Origin: JAANXG01 sp963731035
Lineage (GTDB): Bacteria; Pseudomonadota; Gammaproteobacteria; Arenicellales; JAANXG01
Assembly: GCA_963731035.1 (NCBI GenBank)
Contig: CAVSUY010000001.1
Coordinates: 46,572 to 110,571 of the forward strand
Length of the DNA stretch: 64,000 nt
Reading direction: 5' to 3'
Shown here: positions 1 to 7,609 of the stretch, piece after piece
Layout of the letters: the number at the start of each line of letters is the position of its first letter
Numbering within the stretch: position 1 is the first letter of the stretch
Position numbers and translations under genes: made by a program
The notes under the pieces: model-generated
Told to the model about the DNA's origin: nothing
The model's input: the letters and a program-made list of their open reading frames with translations, nothing else
The model's database searches: none

Positions 1-533
1 ATCGGAAGCGTTCGCAGAGCTCATCCATCGAACCGGATCCCCTGCTCCTCCAGCACCGCGAATTGCTGGAACCCGGCGGTTTGTGCATAGACATCGCCGG
101 GGGAATCGGGGACAACGGCCTCTATCTGAGCCAAATCGGCTATCGGAGCATTGTCGTGGACGGCAGCGAAGCCGGCCTGCGACTATGCCGTCACAAGGCT
201 CTCGACAATGGCCTGGCCACGATGCTGGTGGTGGCCGACCTGGACCGGTTCGTTCTGCCGGAGTCGGCGTTCGACGCGGTGCTTGTCTTCCGCTATCTCA
301 ACCGGAAGCTCATCAGCGCCATACAAAGGGGTCTCAGGGACGGTGGTGTTCTGTTCTTCAAGACCTTCAACGCGCGCCACCTCCTGACCCATCCGCAGTT
401 TCCGGAAGAATTCGTACTCGCGGAAGGCGAGCTCACCAGCTGGTTCTCCGGGCTGCACTGCGTCGACACCAACGACGGACGATCCCCCGATACCACTTGG
501 CACTGGGTGGGATACAAACCAACGACCGACTGA
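1..533 (+). CDS. SAM-dependent methyltransferase, 5'-truncated by window edge
   Basis: The reading frame is open to the left edge, so the gene starts outside the window. About 177 residues are visible. The Rossmann motif I region IDIAGGIGDNGLYL, the acidic end of strand 2 (VVVDGSEAGL) and the post-motif segment DLDRFVLPESAFDAVLVF are typical of small class I methyltransferases of the TehB/Methyltransf_11 type. The C-terminal half (FFKTFNARHLLTHPQF, ending near TTWHWVGYKPTTD) fits the usual end of this fold. The substrate cannot be read from sequence. It converges on the acyl-CoA ligase that follows, with only six bases between the two stop codons. I am confident of the fold, not of the function. 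Confidence 0.75.
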   Translation, partial: RKRSQSSSIEPDPLLLQHRELLEPGGLCIDIAGGIGDNGLYLSQIGYRSIVVDGSEAGLRLCRHKALDNGLATMLVVADLDRFVLPESAFDAVLVFRYLNRKLISAIQRGLRDGGVLFFKTFNARHLLTHPQFPEEFVLAEGELTSWFSGLHCVDTNDGRSPDTTWHWVGYKPTTD

Positions 534-539
534 CGCCGC

Positions 540-2098
540 TCAGCCCTGCCGGTGCTCCCGGCGAAGGAGGTGTTTCTGGACCTTGCCCACGGAGGTACGC
601 GGCAGCTGGTCACGGAACTCGATGATTTCCGGCACCCGGAACTTCGCCAGCCTTTCGGCGCACCACGAAGTCAACTCTTCTTCGCTGGCCCGCGCGCCCG
701 ATTTCAGCACTACCACCGCCTTGATCTGTTCGTCCCTCATCTCGTCCGGCACGCCGATCACGGCGCACTCGAACACAGCTGGATGCTGCATCACCACGGA
801 CTCCACCTCCGTGGCGGCCACGTTCTCCCCTGAGCGTTTGATCATATCCTTGGTCCGGTCGATGAAATAGAAGTATCCATCGGCGTCCCGGCGGGCGTTG
901 TCACCGCTGTGCAGCCAATTGTCGCGGACGGTCTCCGCGGTGGCCTCGGGATTCCTGTAATAGCCCTTCATCAGCGACCAACCGGGCAGGCCCCGCACCA
1001 CGATCTCTCCGCTCTCGTCCGCGCCCTCTATGAAGCGCCCGTCTTCGTCCATCAGCGCCACCTCGTAGCCCATCGCCGGGAACCCGATGGACTGGTTGCG
1101 GCGCTGGTCGTCGATCGGGTTCATCAGCGGCGGCCCCATGGTCTCGGTCATGCCCCAGATCTGCAGCAGTGGTGCCTTGAAGCGCTCCCACCATTCCTGC
1201 TCCTGCGCCGGGGTGATGCTCTGGGCATATATCACCACCCGCAGGCGGTTTCCCGCGGCGGCCGGGTCCCGGGCTTGCGCCAGGAGCATGCGTATAGGCG
1301 CCGCGAACAGACTGGCCACGGTGCACTCATGTGTAATGGCGGTCTCGAAGTAGCGACTGGCCGAAAATCGGGAGCACAGAGCCATGCTGGCGCCGGTGAC
1401 CAGCGTGCTCATGGTGGAATAGTACTGGGCGTTGCCGTGAAACAACGGCAGCACCGTGAGGTGCCGGTCCCGGGCGCCAGGCGGACCGCCTTGGCCACGG
1501 TTTCCCCGGCATAGATGTAGTTGGCGTGGGTTACCTGGACACCCTTTGGCCTGGCGGTGGTCCCCGAGGTGTACAGGATGGCGGCATCGTCGGTGGGCTC
1601 GATGTCCTGCAACCGGGCCGGCTCCCGCGCCCGCGCCATCAACTCGTCCAACGACGGGTGGCTGGACTGGTCGGCATCGCAGATGACGATCCGCTCCACG
1701 CAGTCACAGCGCCCCGCCACCTGTTCGGCTGCAGCCAGATGGGGAGTCTGAGTGAACATGACCCGGCAGCCGGAGTGCCCGACGAGATACGCCAGCTCAT
1801 CCACGCTCGATGCCATGTTGGTGGGCATGATCACAGCGCCGACCCGCGCGGCCGCAAACCACAGGGCCAGGAACTCCACGCTGTTGTCGAGGTGGAGATT
1901 GACGCGGTCCCCCCGGCATATCCCCAATTCCTGCAGCGCGGCGGCGGCCCGGTCGATCAGCGCATCGAACTCGGAGTAGGAGAAACGCCGAACACCGCCC
2001 TCCAGATCGTCGAAAATCAGGAACGGCCGGTCACCGGACAACTCAACCCGGCTGCGCCACAGGGACGCCAGGGTTCGATGCCCGCAGGCCAGGGTCAC
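540..2098 (-). pseudogene. acyl-CoA synthetase (CaiC-like AMP-binding ligase), frameshifted
   Basis: Two overlapping minus-strand frames together make one ATP-dependent acyl-CoA ligase of about 519 residues. The upstream frame (2098 to about 1470) carries the N-terminal domain and the AMP-binding P-loop YTSGTTARPKGV. The downstream frame (about 1470 to 540) carries LPLFHGNAQ, WGMTET, the hinge region DRTKDMIKRSGENVAATEVE and the C-terminal catalytic lysine segment RTSVGKVQK. The break is at a GGG run at about 1469-1471: adding one G would give LAPGDRHLTVLPLFHG and restore the frame. All active-site motifs are intact on both sides, so a sequencing deletion or very recent mutation is more likely than long decay. 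The closest family by motif is the crotonobetaine/carnitine-CoA ligase group; the true substrate is unknown. It starts 2 bp after the moaD stop. Confidence 0.8.
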
Positions 2099-2099
2099 G

Positions 2100-2333
2100 T
2101 CAGCCGCCCGTCACCGGCGGAAAGAACGCCACCTCGTCGCCGTCGTATAAACGCGTGTCCGGCGCCGCGTAGTCCAGGTTGACCGCGGTCATTACGCCCG
2201 TGGGCATGTCCTTGTCGCGGACGATCCGCCGCCACAGGCTGTTGGCCGTCGCTCCGGGCTCGAGCTCCACTTCGGTTTCCTTGATCCCGACTTCTTCCCT
2301 CAACCCGGCGAACAATTTGACTCTGACTTTCAT
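2100..2333 (-). CDS. moaD: molybdopterin synthase sulfur-carrier subunit MoaD
   Basis: This 77-residue ubiquitin-fold protein ends in PPVTGG; the terminal Gly-Gly is the thiocarboxylated end that donates sulfur in molybdopterin synthase. Starting at MKVRVKLFAGLREEVG gives the usual MoaD length; an upstream in-frame ATG at 2351 would only add MFKLGP. MoaD works with MoaE (encoded at 6498-6926) and is adenylated by a MoeB-type enzyme (8640-9431). The acyl-CoA ligase follows closely on the same strand, and mobA starts divergently about 70 bp upstream, so 2334-2404 should hold two back-to-back promoters. Confidence 0.9.
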   Translation of the reverse strand: MKVRVKLFAGLREEVGIKETEVELEPGATANSLWRRIVRDKDMPTGVMTAVNLDYAAPDTRLYDGDEVAFFPPVTGG

Positions 2334-2404
2334 GGGACCCAGTTTAAACAAGGTCGCAAGTCCTGACCAGTGCGCACGCCCGCACGGTTATAATCACCCG
2401 CGGC

Positions 2405-3014
2405 ATGGGGTTCGACAAAGAACAGATTTCGGGAGTCATCCTGGCCGGCGGGCGGGCACGGCGCATGGGGGGAATCGACAAGGGACTCATCCAGGTCTGC
2501 GGCCAACCGATGATCGAACACGTCCTTGCCAGGCTGCGGGGCCAGGTGGGGGCACTGATCATCAACGCCAACCGCAACGCCGAGACTTACCGATCCACCG
2601 GCTTCCCGGTCGTGCCCGACGGCGACGACAGCTATTCCGGGCCCGCTGGCCGGCATGTCCGCCGGCCTGCACGCCGCCACGACACCGCTCTGCGTGACCG
2701 TCCCGTGCGATTCACCCCTCATCGGCTCCGACATCCCGCGCCGGCTGCAGGCGGCTCTGGACGAATCCGGGGCCGACATCGCGGTCGCACACGACGGCGA
2801 GCGCTACCACCCCGTGGTCAACCTCATGAAGACCACTCTCGCCGCCAGCATCGATGACTTCCTCGCCGCCGGGCAACACAAGATCGACCGCTGGTTCGAC
2901 CGCCACCACTGGGTCTACGCCGACTTCTCCGACCACCCCGAGTACTTCATCAACGTCAACACCGAAGAAGAGCGCCGCGCAGTCGAGTCCCGCCTCTGCC
3001 CGGACCAGAACTAA
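2405..3014 (+). pseudogene. mobA: molybdenum cofactor guanylyltransferase MobA, frameshifted
   Basis: MobA attaches GMP to molybdopterin to give the bis-MGD cofactor. The first frame carries the nucleotide-binding signature VILAGGRARRMGGIDKGL and runs to GDDSYSGP near 2644. The second frame, from about 2646, continues LAGMSAGLHAATTPLCVTVPCDSPLIG and ends at 3014 with YFINVNTEEE, the normal MobA C-terminus. The break is one surplus base (or two missing) beside GGGCCCG at about 2639-2645. Restored, the protein would be about 202 residues, the normal family length. All motifs are present on both sides, so a consensus error is the simplest explanation. It is divergent from moaD. Confidence 0.85.
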
Positions 3015-3183
3015 AGCCGAAAGATCCCCGCTCCTGCTTGCGGGACGACTCCAGGGATGGAGGCGGTAGGGCGAAACAATCCCCTCTCCCGCTTGCGGGA
3101 TGACTCCACGGACGAAGGAGGTAGGGCAAAGCCGGGAGCCGAGAGGCCTTTGGTGCGCACAAACGGTTTAAAACGAAGGGTCC

Positions 3184-3260
3184 CCTCTCCCTCAGGGAGA
3201 GGCCAGGGTGAGGGCCAGGGTGAGGGCCAGGGTGAGGGCCAGGGTGAGGGCCAGGGTGAG
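3184..3260. repeat. palindrome plus five tandem copies of a 12-bp unit
   Basis: A palindrome CCTCTCCC-TCA-GGGAGAGG (3184-3202) runs straight into five exact copies of GGCCAGGGTGAG (3201-3260). This is the short dispersed repeat type seen between genes in many gammaproteobacteria, here tandemly expanded. Open frames through it give only Gly-Gln-Gly-Glu or Pro-Trp-Pro-Ser type low-complexity peptides and are not genes. Confidence 0.8.
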
Positions 3261-3326
3261 GGCAAACGGCGTTTGGACTTGGTACTGTCTTTCTGCGTGG
3301 TCGGTAGTTGATGGGACCAAGGCAAG

Positions 3327-3435
3327 CATGGGTTGGGGGAGGGGATTCAGCGGGCGTCTGGAGGCATGGATGCCGGAGGCGAGCCAACAGGGAGGTACTT
3401 GCGGCGTCCCGCTGAATCCCCTCCCCGGTTCATGC
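3327..3435 (+). repeat. palindromic hairpin element, copy 1
   Basis: Perfect 19-bp arms, GGGGAGGGGATTCAGCGGG at 3336-3354 and its complement at 3408-3426, enclose a 53-bp centre containing GGCATGGATGCCGGAGGCGA and GTACTTGCGGCGT. The flank GCATGGGTTGGGGGAGG is shared with copy 2, and the centre is nearly identical to copy 3 (32795-32902). There is no coding potential. Confidence 0.8.
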
Positions 3436-3527
3436 CCGGTACTCCGGCCAAGAATCTGAACACCTCCAACTGACAGCGACACCCCCACACAAGAAATACT
3501 CAAATACCACGGGCGCAACCCGACGTC

Positions 3528-3901
3528 GAGCGACTTTAGTCGCGATTGATCGGGGTTTGAGACTATCGCGACTAAAGTCGCTCCTACAATCCGTAGTGAA
3601 CCACCCGTCAAGACCCCGGCGCGCCCTCAGGGACGCCAGCCGCTCCCGGACGCGGCGGGAGGCAGCCGGCTCTCGCGGCGCCCCTGAATACTCCGGGCTT
3701 CGATGAACACCCGGGTGATCTCCGGACTTGATGCGCCAACTCAAGGCCGTGATGGACCCGGACCGCGTACTGAATCCGGGGAAAGTGGTCTAGCGCGGAA
3801 CGCTATTGCGGCTTCAGCCCCGATCATTTGTCCGACGACTGCATTACCGCGCCGCCCCCGGCTCCCGCCAATGACAGCGGCGCAAAGCCCCGGATTGTAG
3901 G
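3528..3901 (-). repeat. rearranged duplicate of the cdf/FAD-oxidase intergenic junction
   Basis: In order, this segment holds a GCGACTTTAGTCGC-type REP pair (3528-3592), the reverse complement of the last ~90 bp of the cation exporter gene with its downstream spacer (about 3594-3725), the last ~70 bp of the FAD-oxidase gene with a stop codon (3722-3793, MRQLKAVMDPDRVLNPGKVV), and spacer sequence matching 13285-13348 (about 3815-3890). Each piece matches 13.07-13.56 kb at about 93-99% by eye, but in a circularly permuted order. The join between the two gene tails is at GGAC (3724-3727). Confidence 0.75.
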
Positions 3902-4074
3902 GTTGTCGGGATCAATCCCGACCTACAGTCCCAGTCATGCAGGGTGCTCCGTCAAGAGGCCGGGGCCTCTCGCCGCGAAGTCGGGGTCACTGGTCAAATG
4001 GCACCCGCGCGGGTATGGCCCGTCGTTTTACGCGGGAGTATCCTTGGCGATGATCAATTTGCCCAATCAGTGTC

Positions 4075-4953
4075 ATGAACGAGCCGTATAGACCCAGAAT
4101 GTCGCAGGCCGGGCTGTCTCCCACCCACGACGTGGTGGCGGTGGACGAGTTCGGCGCCACCCGGGACATGAGCATCGCCGGGGAGTCGCCGCTCACCATC
4201 AAGGTTGACGGCCAGGAGATCGTCACCCTCATGACCCTCGGGACCCATCCCGAGGAGCTGGCACTGGGTTACCTCAAGAACCAGCGCCTGGTGGACGAGA
4301 TAGAGGACATCGAGTCGGTCGTCGTGGATTGGGAACGCGAGCAGGTCAATATCGCCACCCGCCGCGGCCAGGGCATCGTCGACCAGGAGAAGAAGATGGC
4401 CAACCGCACCGTAACCACCGGCTGCGGCCAGGGCACCATCTTCAGCTGCACCCTCGGCGCCCTGTACGAGGTGGAGCTGCCACAGGTGACGCTGAAACAA
4501 TCCATGGTCTATGGTCTGCTCAAGACCCTCGGCGATTACAACGAACTGTACAAGAAGGCAGGAGCTGTCCACGGCTGCGCACTGTGTTGCGGCGAGGACG
4601 TGTTGATGTTCGTGGAAGATGTCGGCCGGCACAACGCCGCCGACGCCATCGCGGGAAAGATGTGGCTCGAGGGCATCGAGGGCGGCGACAAGGTCTTCTA
4701 CACCACCGGCCGGCTGACCTCGGAAATCGTCATGAAGACGGCGCTCATGGGAATCCCGGTGCTGCTGTCACGTTCCGGGATCACCCATATGGGCCTCGAG
4801 CTGGCGCAGGAGGTCGGCGTGATCATGATTGCGCGCGCCAAGGGCCGGCATTTCCTGATCTACCACGGCTCGGATCGCGTATTGCTCGACGCCGTGCCCG
4901 CGCCGAAGGAGACGGCCTACAACCGCAGACCGCGCGCCGAGGCGCAGAGTTGA
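4075..4953 (+). CDS. fdhD: FdhD-family sulfurtransferase (variant)
   Basis: FdhD carries sulfur from a cysteine desulfurase to bis-MGD cofactor for formate dehydrogenases. The protein has 292 residues with family landmarks GESPLTIKVDGQEI, LMTLGTHPEELALGYL, the DVGRHNAADA motif (182-191), YTTGRLTSEIVMK and the C-terminal Rossmann-like part. It is atypical at the sulfur-transfer loop: the usual Cys-x-x-Cys is Cys117-Gly-Gln-Gly, and a Cys-rich segment HGCALCC (Cys168, 171, 172) sits just before the DVGRHN motif, where ordinary FdhD has no cysteines. It may serve a different molybdoenzyme; none is encoded in the window. The start at 4075 has a weak ribosome-binding site. moeA follows after 16 bp, probably in the same operon. 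Confidence 0.85.
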   Translation: MNEPYRPRMSQAGLSPTHDVVAVDEFGATRDMSIAGESPLTIKVDGQEIVTLMTLGTHPEELALGYLKNQRLVDEIEDIESVVVDWEREQVNIATRRGQGIVDQEKKMANRTVTTGCGQGTIFSCTLGALYEVELPQVTLKQSMVYGLLKTLGDYNELYKKAGAVHGCALCCGEDVLMFVEDVGRHNAADAIAGKMWLEGIEGGDKVFYTTGRLTSEIVMKTALMGIPVLLSRSGITHMGLELAQEVGVIMIARAKGRHFLIYHGSDRVLLDAVPAPKETAYNRRPRAEAQS

Positions 4954-4969
4954 TCTTCCAGGACTATCC

Positions 4970-6235
4970 GTGACCCTTGTCGTCGACCCAAGCTGCATGG
5001 ACCCTGTCGATACGGGCTCGATATCCGCGGACGACGCCTTGCACCGTATTCTGTCCTCCATTACACCGCTTGAAGCCGCGGAACGGGTCAACCTGCGTCC
5101 CGCCCTCGGGCGCATCCTGGCGGAAGACCTTCACTCTGCCGTTGCCGTCCCGGGGCATACGAATTCGGCGGTGGACGGCTATGCGGTGGCGGGCTCCGAG
5201 CTGCCGGAGGCGGGCGCCGCGGAGCTGACGGTGCTGGGATCGTCTTTCGCCGGGCGGCCCTTCCATGGCCGCGTTGAACCCGGGCAATGTGTCCGGATCA
5301 TGACCGGCGCGGTAATGCCGGAGGGCGCCGACACGGTGGTGATGCAGGAGCACGTGGAGCGGATCGACGATTCCCGGATCCGGATCGACGACCGCAATGA
5401 GGCGCTGCAGAACACCCGCCGGGCGGGCGAGGACATCGAGCGCGGCGACACGGTGTTGGCGCGGGGTCGCCGCCTGGAGCCCGCCGACCTCGGTCTGCTC
5501 GCATCCCTGGGCATCAACGAGATCTCCGTCGTCCGGCGTCCGAGGGTGGCATTCTTCTCCACCGGCGACGAGCTGCGTTCCATCGGCGAGCCGCTGGAAC
5601 CCGGCGAGGTGTACGACAGCAACCGTTATACCCTTTACGGCATGTTGACGCGCCTGGGCGTTCACATCGTCGACATGGGCGTGGTCAAGGACACGCCGGA
5701 AGCCACGCTGGCGGCATTCCGGTCCGCCGCCGACAACGCCGACGTTGTCGTCACCTCCGGCGGGGTGTCGGTTGGCGAGGCAGACTACATCGAGCGCAGC
5801 CTGACGGAGCTCGGCGAGATCGACTTCCGCAAGGTGGCGATGAAGCCCGGGCGGCCGCTCACTTTCGGACGCATCAACCACAGCTGGTTCTTCGGCCTGC
5901 CGGGTAATCCCGTGGCGGTCATGGTGACTTTCTACTTGTTCGTTCAACCGGCGCTGCGGCACCTGATGGGAGAGCAATTCGCGGCTCCGCTGCTGCTCGA
6001 GGCGCGCTGTGAGGCCGCGCTTCGCAAGAAGGCCGGCCGCGCAGAATATCAGCGCGGCATCCTGGCGGTCGATTCTGACGGGACACTGATCGTCAGGCGA
6101 ACCGGGCCGCAAGGGTCGGGGATTCTGACTTCCATGTCGCAGGCGAATTGTTTCATCGTCCCGCCGGTGGAGCAGGAGTCGGTGGAGGCCGGGTCCCGGG
6201 TTCCGGTGATCCCATTCAGCGAGTTCCGGGTCTAG
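4970..6235 (+). CDS. moeA: molybdopterin molybdenumtransferase MoeA
   Basis: MoeA inserts molybdate into adenylylated molybdopterin. The 421-residue protein shows the N-terminal MoeA signature (PGHTNSAVDGYAV), the domain III motif FFSTGDELRSIGEPLEPGEVYDSN (written here in part), VVTSGGVSVGEADY, and the domain IV segment KPGRPLTFGRINHSWFFGLP with GNPVAVMV. The GTG at 4970 is preceded by CCAGGA seven bases upstream; an in-frame ATG at 4997 is a possible alternative. It lies directly after fdhD and ends before a REP pair. Confidence 0.95.
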   Translation: MTLVVDPSCMDPVDTGSISADDALHRILSSITPLEAAERVNLRPALGRILAEDLHSAVAVPGHTNSAVDGYAVAGSELPEAGAAELTVLGSSFAGRPFHGRVEPGQCVRIMTGAVMPEGADTVVMQEHVERIDDSRIRIDDRNEALQNTRRAGEDIERGDTVLARGRRLEPADLGLLASLGINEISVVRRPRVAFFSTGDELRSIGEPLEPGEVYDSNRYTLYGMLTRLGVHIVDMGVVKDTPEATLAAFRSAADNADVVVTSGGVSVGEADYIERSLTELGEIDFRKVAMKPGRPLTFGRINHSWFFGLPGNPVAVMVTFYLFVQPALRHLMGEQFAAPLLLEARCEAALRKKAGRAEYQRGILAVDSDGTLIVRRTGPQGSGILTSMSQANCFIVPPVEQESVEAGSRVPVIPFSEFRV

Positions 6236-6280
6236 CGTACCCCGTCACTAATATTGATCCATTCAGCGACCCGGAACGTG

Positions 6281-6368
6281 GGATTGTAGGAGCGGCTTCA
6301 GCCGCGATCATCGTGCCCGGTCGCCGTGCCCGCCCGACCCATCGCGGCTGAAGCCGCTCCTACAATCC
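6281..6368. repeat. REP pair (REPIN-like), perfect 28-bp inverted arms
   Basis: Arms at 6281-6308 and 6341-6368 are exact reverse complements, each containing GTAGGAGCGGCTTCAGCCGC, separated by 32 bp. It lies between the convergent genes moeA and moaE and probably also acts as a bidirectional transcript end. Confidence 0.85.
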
Positions 6369-6497
6369 GGGGTTCACCGCGGTGCCTGGCTGTGGATTGC
6401 AGGACGCGATCGATCCCGCAGGCTTTCCGTACCTCCTCGATCCATGAAGGTCGAAACGACGCTGTCTCCGTCAGCAACGATTAGTCCGGGCGGGCGC

Positions 6498-6926
6498 TCA
6501 GTAGCCCGGGGTGTTCTTCTCCACCCAGCGTACGCCTTCCTGCCGCGTTTCCTTCTTCCAGAAGGGCGCCTTGGATTTCAGGTCCTCCATGATGAACCGG
6601 TTTGCCTCGTACGCTTCCCTGCGGTGGCCCGACCAGACCGCCACCAGGACGATGGGGTCGGCGGGATACAGATCACCGACCCGGTGTATCACCAGTGCAT
6701 CGATGATGTTCCACTGCGCCGTCGCCCGGGCACAGATATTCTCGAGGTGCTTTTCCGTCATGCCGGGATAGTGCTCCAGCAGCATGTGGCTCACGGCCTC
6801 GGACTCGTTGACGTCCCGCATCGTCCCCACGAACACGCAGGTCGCCCCGAAGGACGCCAGGGAATCCTGGTACTCCGCCAGTTCCAGCCAGGGATCGAAA
6901 GCATGCTCTCTGATCTCAATGCGCAT
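6498..6926 (-). CDS. moaE: molybdopterin synthase catalytic subunit MoaE
   Basis: MoaE converts precursor Z (cPMP) to molybdopterin using the MoaD thiocarboxylate. From MRIEIREHAF the protein has 142 residues, with GATCVFVGTMRD, LEHYPGM, HRVGDLYPADPIVLVAVWSGHRREAY and the C-terminal catalytic lysine region KSKAPFWKKE. A longer open frame upstream of 6926 overlaps the divergent moaB gene and is not credible. It ends in VRWVEKNTPGY, slightly shorter than E. coli MoaE. moaB starts 48 bp away on the opposite strand. Confidence 0.93.
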   Translation of the reverse strand: MRIEIREHAFDPWLELAEYQDSLASFGATCVFVGTMRDVNESEAVSHMLLEHYPGMTEKHLENICARATAQWNIIDALVIHRVGDLYPADPIVLVAVWSGHRREAYEANRFIMEDLKSKAPFWKKETRQEGVRWVEKNTPGY

Positions 6927-6974
6927 GGGTGTATTATCGCGCACAAACCCCAAGCTCGCACCACCGTCCCCGTT

Positions 6975-7496
6975 ATGAGCGAAAGAGAATTCAAACCCCT
7001 GTCCATCTCGGTGCTGACCGTGTCGGACACCCGCACCGAGGCGGACGACAAGTCGGGAAACCTGCTGGTCGGCCGTCTCGAGAAGTGCGGACACCGGCTG
7101 CACGAAAAGACCATCGTGGCCGATGACGTGTATCGCATTCGCGCCGTAGTGTCCGCCTGGATCGCCGATTCCGGCGCGCCCGAGGTGATATTGACCACCG
7201 GCGGCACCGGAGTCACCGGCCGGGACGGTACGCCGGAATCGGTTCGACCCCTACTCGACAAGGAGATCCCCGGCTTCGGCGAGATGTTTCGCTACTTGTC
7301 CTGGGACTCCATCAAGACATCGACACTCCAGTCCCGGGCCGTGGCGGGGGTTGCCAACGGCACCTACGTCTTTTGCCTGCCGGGCTCTTCCGGCGCCTGC
7401 GCCGACGCCTGGGACAAGCTGATCCAGCACCAGCTCGACTACCGTACGCGGCCGTGCAACCTGGTGGAGTTGATGCCGCGGCTGCTGGAGAGGTAA
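6975..7496 (+). CDS. moaB: molybdopterin adenylyltransferase, MoaB/MogA family
   Basis: This 173-residue protein belongs to the MoaB/MogA group that adenylates molybdopterin before metal insertion. It begins MSEREFKPLSISVLTVSDTR, and carries the signatures ILTTGGTGVTGRDGTPE and PGSSGACADAWDKLI. MoaB-type enzymes commonly take this role in organisms lacking MogA. The ATG at 6975 starts the conserved region; extending the frame further upstream would run through the divergent moaE gene. A REP pair follows at 7509. Confidence 0.9.
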   Translation: MSEREFKPLSISVLTVSDTRTEADDKSGNLLVGRLEKCGHRLHEKTIVADDVYRIRAVVSAWIADSGAPEVILTTGGTGVTGRDGTPESVRPLLDKEIPGFGEMFRYLSWDSIKTSTLQSRAVAGVANGTYVFCLPGSSGACADAWDKLIQHQLDYRTRPCNLVELMPRLLER

Positions 7497-7508
7497 AGCG
7501 CCTGGAAT

Positions 7509-7585
7509 GGATTGCAGGAGCGGCTTTAGCCGCGATTGAAGACGATCCTCCGGATCGATCGCGGCTAAAGCCGCTCCTACGATCC
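7509..7585. repeat. REP pair with GCGGCTTTAGCCGC core
   Basis: Arms at 7509-7536 and 7558-7585 are inverted with two mismatches. Compared with the 6281 copy, the core base changed from C to T in one arm and from G to A in the other, so pairing is kept. It lies between the convergent moaB and moaA genes. Confidence 0.8.
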
Positions 7586-7609
7586 GAGGTTCAATGGCCG
7601 AGCCTGGAA

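Larger units (their letters stand above)
3015..4074. other. 1.06-kb gene-free repeat region
   Basis: No credible gene lies between mobA and fdhD. The stretch holds two short similar segments (about 3020-3130, each with CGCTTGCGGGA/TGACTCCA-like text), the 12-bp tandem repeat, hairpin element copy 1 (3327-3435), a rearranged copy of the junction found at 13.1-13.6 kb (3528-3901), and a small hairpin GTCGGGAT-CA-ATCCCGAC at 3905-3922. Open frames here are low-complexity or tails of other genes. Confidence 0.7.

Noticed and set aside
540..2098. Two separate genes, an N-terminal and a C-terminal AMP ligase
   Set aside because: One added G restores a single ligase with all motifs in order, so one frameshifted gene is simpler.
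2408..2779. Minus-strand open frames over mobA
   Set aside because: High-GC shadow of the real mobA reading frames on the plus strand.
3201..3331. Open frames coding for Gly-Gln-Gly-Glu or Pro-Trp-Pro-Ser repeats
   Set aside because: They come from a 12-bp tandem DNA repeat read in several frames, without a start site or conserved flanks.
3726..3793. Small gene ending in VMDPDRVLNPGKVV
   Set aside because: It is only the duplicated tail of the FAD-oxidase gene, with no start region.
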